Shown here: piece after piece, positions 58,427-64,000 of the stretch | How the letters are laid out: every line of letters starts with the position of its first letter | Position numbering within the stretch: the stretch's first letter is position 1 | Notes under the pieces: generated by a model | Told to the model about the DNA's origin: nothing | Databases searched by the model: none | The model's input: the letters and a program-made list of their open reading frames with translations, nothing else | NCBI RefSeq assembly: GCF_900112425.1 | Contig: NZ_FOLP01000004.1 | Span: forward strand, 372,001-436,000 | Length of the DNA: 64,000 bases | DNA from: Variovorax sp. OK212 | GTDB lineage: Bacteria > Pseudomonadota > Gammaproteobacteria > Burkholderiales > Burkholderiaceae_C | Direction: 5' to 3' | Program-made: the position numbers and the translations under genes

Positions 58427-59719
58427 ATGCGTTTTTTCAAGGATCTGAGCCTCTCGGCTTTCACCGCGGGCTTCGTCGCCGTGCTCGTGGGTTTCACGAG
58501 TTCGGTGGCCATCGTGTTCCAGGCCGCCCAGGCCTTCGGCGCCACGCCGGAGATGGCGGCCTCGTGGATGTGGGCGCTGGGCATCGGCATGGGGCTGGCG
58601 TCGGCGCTGCCCTCGCTGTGGTGGCGCAAGCCCGTGATGATCGCCTGGAGCACGCCCGGCGCGGCCGTGCTGGCGGTGGCCGGCATGGGCTACAGCATGA
58701 ACGAGGCGGTGGGCGCCTTCATCGTCTGCGCGGTGCTGATGGTGCTGGCGGGCGCCACCGGCTGGTTCGAGCGCGTGATGAACAGGATTCCCATGGCCAT
58801 CGCCTCCGCGCTGCTCGCGGGCGTGCTGGCGCGCTTCGGGCTGGGCGCCTTCATCGCGGCGCAAACCGCGCTGCCTCTGGTGCTGCTGATGCTGGGCACC
58901 TACCTCGTCACCAAGCGGCTGCTGCCGCGCTACGCGGTGCCGCTCACGCTGTTGGTGGCCATCGTCTACGTGGCGGCGCGCGGCCAGTTGGCGTGGTCGG
59001 CGGTGCATTTCTCGCTCACCTGGCCGGTGTTCACCCTGCCGGTCTTCACCTGGCAGGCCATCGTGAGCCTGGCGCTGCCGCTGTTCGTGGTGACCATGGC
59101 CTCGCAGAACCTGCCGGGCGTGGCGGCCATTCGCGCGGCCGGCTATGGCGAGCTGCCGGTCAGCAAGCTCATCACCATCAGCGGGCTGACCACGCTGGTA
59201 CTGGCGCCCTTCGGCGCCTTCGCGCTGAACCTGAGCGCCATCACCGCGGCCATCTGCATGGGCCGCGAGGCGCACGAAGACCCGGCGCGGCGCTACACGG
59301 CGGCCGTGAGCTGCGGCGCCATCTACGTGGTGATCGGGCTGTTCGGCGCGGCCGTCACGGGCCTGCTCACCGCGTTCCCCAAGGAACTGGTCGCGGCCAT
59401 TGCCGGGCTGGCGCTGCTGGGCACCATCGGCGGCGGGCTGGCGGCCGCGGTGCGCGACGAATCGCACCGCGAGGCGGCGCTCATCACCTTCCTGGTGACG
59501 CTCTCGGGCGTCACGCTGGCGGGCATCGGCTCGGCCTTCTGGGGCGTGGTGGCCGGGGCGGTGGCGCTGGCGGTGCAGCAGATCGGCCGCGAGCGACATC
59601 CGCGGCATCTGGAAAAGCAGCCTGAAAAGGCCCCCGCCGGCAAGGACATCGCCGCTTCCGGCAACATCGCGCCCGATACCCCTGAGGCTGCCGTTCCCGG
59701 CGCCGGAAAGAACACCTGA
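58427..59719 (+). CDS. benE: Benzoate/H+ symporter family protein BenE
   Basis: 430 residues with about twelve membrane segments. Family motifs: SAFTAGFVAVLVGFTSSVAIVFQAA, STPGAAVLAVAG and NLPGVAAIRAAGY. A hydrophilic C-terminal tail of about 40 residues follows. It may import benzoate or a related aromatic acid; no benzoate catabolic genes are in the window. The ATG at 58427 is chosen over a GTG nine codons upstream. The stop overlaps the gshB start (ATGA). Confidence 0.88.
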   Translation: MRFFKDLSLSAFTAGFVAVLVGFTSSVAIVFQAAQAFGATPEMAASWMWALGIGMGLASALPSLWWRKPVMIAWSTPGAAVLAVAGMGYSMNEAVGAFIVCAVLMVLAGATGWFERVMNRIPMAIASALLAGVLARFGLGAFIAAQTALPLVLLMLGTYLVTKRLLPRYAVPLTLLVAIVYVAARGQLAWSAVHFSLTWPVFTLPVFTWQAIVSLALPLFVVTMASQNLPGVAAIRAAGYGELPVSKLITISGLTTLVLAPFGAFALNLSAITAAICMGREAHEDPARRYTAAVSCGAIYVVIGLFGAAVTGLLTAFPKELVAAIAGLALLGTIGGGLAAAVRDESHREAALITFLVTLSGVTLAGIGSAFWGVVAGAVALAVQQIGRERHPRHLEKQPEKAPAGKDIAASGNIAPDTPEAAVPGAGKNT

Positions 59720-60678
59720 TGAAAAACATCCTCTTCGTCGCCGATCCGCTCGACCAGTTCAAGATCTACAAGGACACGACCTTCTCGATGATGCGCGAGG
59801 CGCAGCGCCGCGGCCATCGCATCGCGGCCTGCCTGCCGCAGGACGTCCAGTGGAAATCGGGCGGCCAGGTGACGGCCAACGTGCAGCAGATCACGCTCAC
59901 GGGCGACGCGAAGGACTGGTACACGGTCGACATCGCCGAGTCGAAGGCGCTGAAGGACTTCGACGCCGTGCTGATGCGCAAGGACCCGCCCTTCGACGCC
60001 GAGTACATCTACGCCACGCACCTGCTGCAGCAGGCCGAGCGCGAGGGCGCGCAGGTGGTCAACTCGCCACGCGCGCTGCGCGACCACCCCGAGAAGCTCG
60101 CGATCATGGAGTTTCCGCAGTTCGTCACGCCCACGCTGGTCACGCGCAGCGCGCAGGCCGTGCGCGACTTCCACGCGGAGCACGGCGACATCATCCTCAA
60201 GCCGCTCGACGGCATGGGCGGCATGGGCATCTTCCGCGTGAAGCAGGACGCGCTGAACCTGGGCTCCATCGTCGAGACGCTCAACAAGGACGGCGCCGAG
60301 ACCATCATGGTTCAGCGCTTCGTGCCGGAGGTGGTGCAGGGCGACAAGCGCATCCTGATCATCGCGGGCGAGCCGGCACCCTTCGTGCTGGCGCGCATTC
60401 CGCAGGGCACCGAGGTGCGCGGCAACCTGGCCGCCGGCGGCAAGGGCGTGGCCCAGCCGCTCACCGCGCGCAACCGCGAGATCGCCGAGGCCGTGGGCCG
60501 CGCGCTGGCGCCGCGCGGGCTGCTGCTGATCGGGCTCGACGTGATCGGCGACTCGGTCACCGAGATCAACGTGACCAGCCCGACCTGCTTCCAGGAAATC
60601 ACCGAGCAGACCGGCTTCGACGTGCCGAAGATGTTCATCGATGCGCTGGAAGCGCATCTGAGTCAAAAAGGCCGCTGA
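59719..60678 (+). CDS. gshB: Glutathione synthetase
   Basis: 319 residues. N-terminal MKNILFVADPLDQFKIYKDTTFSMM, the ATP-grasp core LKPLDGMGGMGIF and the C-terminal GLDVIGDSVTEINVTSPT are all present. It joins gamma-glutamylcysteine and glycine. It is coupled to benE rather than to gshA. Confidence 0.96.
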   Translation: MKNILFVADPLDQFKIYKDTTFSMMREAQRRGHRIAACLPQDVQWKSGGQVTANVQQITLTGDAKDWYTVDIAESKALKDFDAVLMRKDPPFDAEYIYATHLLQQAEREGAQVVNSPRALRDHPEKLAIMEFPQFVTPTLVTRSAQAVRDFHAEHGDIILKPLDGMGGMGIFRVKQDALNLGSIVETLNKDGAETIMVQRFVPEVVQGDKRILIIAGEPAPFVLARIPQGTEVRGNLAAGGKGVAQPLTARNREIAEAVGRALAPRGLLLIGLDVIGDSVTEINVTSPTCFQEITEQTGFDVPKMFIDALEAHLSQKGR

Positions 60679-60717
60679 CGCACGTCCGGCGTGCGTGGTG
60701 CACTATCGAAAAGATAG
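60678..60717. terminator. Hairpins in the convergent gshB/PepSY gap
   Basis: ACGCACG (60678-60684) pairs perfectly with CGTGCGT (60690-60696) around TCCGG. A second stem CTATC/GATAG (60703-60707/60713-60717) overlaps the end of the PepSY gene. Neither has an immediate U-tract, so bidirectional termination is only suggested by position. Confidence 0.4.
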
Positions 60718-61971
60718 CGGCGCGCCGGCCTTGCGCTGACGCCGTTGCTGCAGCACGCGCGAGCGCCGCTTGCGTGCCCAGATGACGATGCCGGTGACCG
60801 ACAGCATCGCCACCAGCAGCCCCATCGCCGACATCAGGATGCGCCCCGGCAGGCCGAGGATGCGCCCGCCGTGCAGCGGCAATTGCAACTGCGAGAACAC
60901 GTCGGCCGCGGTGCCGTGCCACGGCCGGTTGCTGCCGATGACATGGCTGTCGCGGCCGTCGACGTACAGGTTCGACAGGCCCATGCCGTCGCTGTCGTCG
61001 TGCGTGGCGTGGTCGAAGAAGGACACGTTGTAGAAGCCGCCGCGCGCGTTGTAGAACACGCCGCCCAGCGGCGTGGTCCAGCCGCGGCGCCGTGCCTCGG
61101 CGTCGGCCTGGGCCACCACCTCGCGAAACCCGATGACCGGCTCGATGCGCGTGCCCAGCGGCGCGAGCGGCACCAGCGCCGAGGGCCCCGGCGTGGTCTT
61201 GGAGACCAGCGACAGCACCGGGTAGAACACTTCCTTGTAGAGGTTCAGCGAGAACGAGGTGAAGGCGATGACGATGATCAGCAGCCAGACCCACAGCCCG
61301 CCCGCGCGGTGCAGGTCGAAGTTGAGCTTGTAGCCGCCGGCGGCCCAGCGCACGGTCCAAGCCGGCTTCCAGCGTTGCCACCACGCGGCAGGGGGCCTGT
61401 GTTCGGGCTGCACCGCCTTGCGCAGCCGGCGCGGCAGGGTCAGGTAGAGCGCCACGAAGCTGTCGAGCAGCCACACCAGCGCCACCGTGCCCATGATCCA
61501 CCAGCCGACGCGGTCGCTGCCCCACATCGCCGGCACGTGCAGCATGTAGTGCAGCTTGCGCAGGAAGGGCATCAGCGTCTCGGGCTTGAGCGAGACGGCG
61601 CTGGCGTCGCGCCGCCCGCGCACCTCGGCCGTGACCGGGTCGACGAAGACCTGGTTGTAGCCGAGCCTGTAGGGCTTGCCGGTGGCGGGGTCGGTGCGCG
61701 GCTGCACGAAGTAGCCGGCCGCATGGCCCTCTTCGAAGCCCAGCGGAAGGTAGGCGACCCGCGCGCGCGGGTCGTGGGATTCGACGGCGGCGGCCAGTTC
61801 GAAGGGGTCCTTGAACGGGCCGCGCGCGGGGGTGTCGTAGAGCGTGCGGTTGAGCCAGCCGTCGATCTCGTGGTCCCACGAGATGACGGCGCCGGTCAGG
61901 CCCGAGACGACGAGAAACAGCGCGACCGCCAGTCCCGCCCAGCGGTGCACCGCGGTCGCGAAGGCGCGCAT
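60703..61971 (-). CDS. PepSY-domain transmembrane protein (PiuB-like)
   Basis: 422 residues with an N-terminal membrane helix (AGLAVALFLVVSGLTGAVISW), further helices near 148-170 and 228-250 and a last one near 378-400 ending in a basic tail. PepSY-associated TM proteins of this kind commonly accompany TonB-dependent siderophore receptors and may reduce or handle ferric siderophores at the inner membrane. It starts seven bases after the receptor's stop, in the same operon. Confidence 0.88.
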   Translation of the reverse strand: MRAFATAVHRWAGLAVALFLVVSGLTGAVISWDHEIDGWLNRTLYDTPARGPFKDPFELAAAVESHDPRARVAYLPLGFEEGHAAGYFVQPRTDPATGKPYRLGYNQVFVDPVTAEVRGRRDASAVSLKPETLMPFLRKLHYMLHVPAMWGSDRVGWWIMGTVALVWLLDSFVALYLTLPRRLRKAVQPEHRPPAAWWQRWKPAWTVRWAAGGYKLNFDLHRAGGLWVWLLIIVIAFTSFSLNLYKEVFYPVLSLVSKTTPGPSALVPLAPLGTRIEPVIGFREVVAQADAEARRRGWTTPLGGVFYNARGGFYNVSFFDHATHDDSDGMGLSNLYVDGRDSHVIGSNRPWHGTAADVFSQLQLPLHGGRILGLPGRILMSAMGLLVAMLSVTGIVIWARKRRSRVLQQRRQRKAGAPLSFR

Positions 61972-61978
61972 GGCGGGA

Positions 61979-64000
61979 TCAGAAGTCGATCGTGCCGCTC
62001 ACGGCGAAGGTGCGCGGTGCGCCCAGCACCAGGTAGTTGGAGCCTTGCGTGCCGCCCACCGACGCCCAGTACGACTTGTTGAACAGGTTGTCGATGCGCG
62101 CGCGCAGCGTGAGCGCGCGGCCGTTGCCCAGGTCGACCAGGTAGCGCGCGCCGATGTCCACGCGCGTCCACGACGGCACCGACTGCGTGTTGGTGGCGTT
62201 GGCGTACTGCTTGGAGGTGTAGAGCACGCGTGCGTTCAACGCGAGGTTGCGCAGGCCGGGCACGTCCCACTCGGCGCCCAGGTTGGCTTGCTGCTTGGCC
62301 ACGCCGATGGCGGTCAGGCCGTCGGTGGCGCCGCCTTGCGTGTCCTTCTGCTTGGCGTCGAGCAGCGTCAGGCCGCCGAGCAGGCGCAGGCCCTTGGTGG
62401 GCTGGCCGAAGACCGAGAACTCCAGGCCCTGGTTGCGTTGCTTGCCGTAGGGGCCGTAGGTCTGGCCGATGTAGTAGTACGTCGGCTGGTCGGTGGTGAA
62501 GAACGCGGCGCTGGCGCCGAGCGTGCCGCCGTCGTACTTGACGCCGATTTCCTTCTGCTTGGCCTGGTAAGGCGCGAAGATTTCGCCGGCATTGGTGACC
62601 GGGCGGTTGTTCACAGTGCTGGCCGCCACGTTGCCCTTGACCAGGCCTTCGATGTAGTTGGCGTAGGCCGAGACGGTCGGCGTGAACTTGTAGACGACGC
62701 CGGCCACCGGCGTGGTCTTGCTCTTGTCGTAGGTGCTGCTCTGCGCGAGCGTGGTGTAGGCGAAGCTGGTCTGCTCGATGGTCTGGCGGCGCGCGCCGAG
62801 CGTGACGAGCAGGCGGTCTTCCATGAACGACATGGTGTCGGCAACGGCCACGCTCGAGGTGTCGATCTTGTCGGTCAGGCGCGGGTTGTCCAGCGTGTTG
62901 CCCACGAATGCACCGTTGGCCACCGGGTAGAGCGATGCGTACGGCGTGTAGATGTTGTTGCGCACGCTGTTCGCCGAGATGGCGTAGGCGTTGTCGCGGT
63001 CGTTGCTGTACTTGGCCGCCGACACCACCACGCTGTGCTTCACCGGGCCGGTAACGAAGTTGCCGCGCACGCCGATCTCGGCGGTGCCGATGCGGTCCTT
63101 GCGGGTGTTGCTGAAGCGCGTGTTGCTGGTGTCGCCGAACGCGTTGGTCAGCGTCGGGTTCGACAGCACGTTGTCTTCGTCGCTGCGGCGCACGCCGCCG
63201 GCGGCCCAGGCCGTGATGTTGTCGGTGATGTCGACCTCGCCGCGGAAGGTGGCGAACTTGTCCTTTTCCTTGGAGTAGCTCCAGGGCTGGGCGAAGTTGG
63301 TGCGGGCGTCGGGCGCGCGCGGAATCGGCAGCGAGGACGACGGCGTGAGGCTCGGGCGGCCGTCCTTCAGGTCGAAGTCCTGGTAGCCGAAGTCGGCCGA
63401 CAGGCGCACGTTGCGGTTGTGCCAGTCCAGGCCGATGCCGAAGGCGCTGAGCTGCTGGCTCTCGTTCTTCACGCCGGTGCCGCCTTCGCGGCGCACCGCG
63501 TTCACGCGCACGCCCAGGCTGTCGTCGGGACCGAAGCGGCGTGCCAGGTCGAGGTTGACGAAGCCCTGGCCGCCGGTCTGCACGCCGAAGCCGACACGCG
63601 TGAGCGGCTCGTTGGGCGCGCGCTTGGGCAGCAGGTTGATCGCGCCGCCGATGCCGCTGCCGCCGGGGGCCGCGCCGTTCAGGAAGGTGTTGGCGCCGCG
63701 GAACACTTCCACGCGCTCGAAGAATTCGGAGGCGATGTACTGGCGCGGCAGCATGCCGTACAGGCCGTTGTACGACACGTCGTCCGAGTACACCGGGAAG
63801 CCGCGCACCACGTACAGCTCCTGGAAGTTGCCGAAGCCGCGCGCCTGGCGCACCGACGGGTCGTTCAGCAGCACGTCGGCCACGCTCTTGGCCTGCTGGT
63901 CCTGGATCAGTTCGTTGGTGTAGTTGGTGCTCGAGAACGGCGTGCTCATCATGTCCTGGTTGCCCAGGATCCCGGCGCGCCCGCCGCGGGCCACCTGGCC
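61979..64000 (-). CDS. TonB-dependent siderophore receptor, 5' end missing
   Basis: At least 673 residues; the gene continues beyond the right edge. The plug domain is visible (SVADVLLNDPSVRQARGFGN, VVRGFPVYSDD, VEVFRGANTFLNGAAPGGSG, GGAINLLPKR), followed by a long beta-barrel ending in the terminal aromatic of SGTIDF. It imports a ferric siderophore through the outer membrane using TonB-ExbB-ExbD. The signal peptide, any N-terminal secretin-like sensor domain and the expected Fur-controlled promoter are outside the window. Confidence 0.92.
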   Translation of the reverse strand, partial: GQVARGGRAGILGNQDMMSTPFSSTNYTNELIQDQQAKSVADVLLNDPSVRQARGFGNFQELYVVRGFPVYSDDVSYNGLYGMLPRQYIASEFFERVEVFRGANTFLNGAAPGGSGIGGAINLLPKRAPNEPLTRVGFGVQTGGQGFVNLDLARRFGPDDSLGVRVNAVRREGGTGVKNESQQLSAFGIGLDWHNRNVRLSADFGYQDFDLKDGRPSLTPSSSLPIPRAPDARTNFAQPWSYSKEKDKFATFRGEVDITDNITAWAAGGVRRSDEDNVLSNPTLTNAFGDTSNTRFSNTRKDRIGTAEIGVRGNFVTGPVKHSVVVSAAKYSNDRDNAYAISANSVRNNIYTPYASLYPVANGAFVGNTLDNPRLTDKIDTSSVAVADTMSFMEDRLLVTLGARRQTIEQTSFAYTTLAQSSTYDKSKTTPVAGVVYKFTPTVSAYANYIEGLVKGNVAASTVNNRPVTNAGEIFAPYQAKQKEIGVKYDGGTLGASAAFFTTDQPTYYYIGQTYGPYGKQRNQGLEFSVFGQPTKGLRLLGGLTLLDAKQKDTQGGATDGLTAIGVAKQQANLGAEWDVPGLRNLALNARVLYTSKQYANATNTQSVPSWTRVDIGARYLVDLGNGRALTLRARIDNLFNKSYWASVGGTQGSNYLVLGAPRTFAVSGTIDF

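Overview
The window reads as a stretch of core chromosome from a high-GC betaproteobacterium of the Comamonadaceae type, most like Variovorax. This is inferred from gene content and order, not from a database match: hpf-ptsN-hprK together, a two-part alpha subunit of the proton-translocating transhydrogenase, a T4-type glutamate-cysteine ligase, a Bug-type periplasmic receptor and a Fur/BamE divergent pair. Genes are dense, often with overlapping stops and starts. I see no rRNA, tRNA, CRISPR array, phage or transposase gene.

Layout. 1-3386: an acyl-CoA ligase fragment cut by the window edge, mnmA, a Nudix hydrolase, a small secreted DUF4019 protein and an OmpR-type response regulator whose receiver lacks its phosphoacceptor. 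After a 432-bp AT-rich gap come pntAA-pntAB-pntB and a terminator. 6923-15120: a fadD-type ligase followed by a dipeptide-type ABC transporter (dppB-C-D-F-A) and an MTA/SAH nucleosidase. 15122-17189: a YoaK-type membrane protein and corA on the minus strand. 17190-24985: a UvrD-type helicase behind a LexA-like box, hpf with its own terminator, ptsN, hprK, fur, bamE, dapB and an exbB-exbD pair. 25067-37148: a complete minus-strand glycogen cluster, reading alpha-glucosidase, glgB, glgX, glgC, glgA, glgP, with a 556-bp inverted repeat between glgB and glgX. 37291-41901: a flavoprotein with two AhpD/CMD-fold genes, facing an octopine-dehydrogenase-like gene and a Bug receptor. 42062-51231: leuS-lptE-holA-proA, then gshA and kup. 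51274-58363: an accessory-looking block with a GntR regulator, a polysaccharide-deacetylase/allantoinase-like hydrolase, an NTF2-fold protein and a branched-chain-type ABC transporter in which permease and both ATPases are one polypeptide. 58427-64000: a BenE transporter, gshB, a PepSY protein and a TonB-dependent siderophore receptor cut by the right edge.

How parts work together. The glg genes cover ADP-glucose synthesis, chain elongation, branching, debranching and phosphorolysis. GshA and GshB make glutathione but are about 10 kb apart. Fur is the expected regulator of the TonB receptor and PepSY genes and possibly of exbBD. PtsN and HprK belong to the regulatory PTS.

The least expected signals are: the receiver without Asp or Lys beside two TTGCAA-centred sites exactly 60 bp apart; the LexA-like box in front of the helicase; the inverted repeat inside the glg operon; three GT-N2-AC palindromes spaced exactly 23 bp in front of the Liv-type operon; the LivM-LivG-LivF fusion with a degenerate first ABC signature; and a 4x13-bp tandem repeat across the glgA stop codon. 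No wholly new multi-gene system is obvious. The 51-58 kb block and the 37-40 kb oxidoreductase/peroxidase module are the best places to look.
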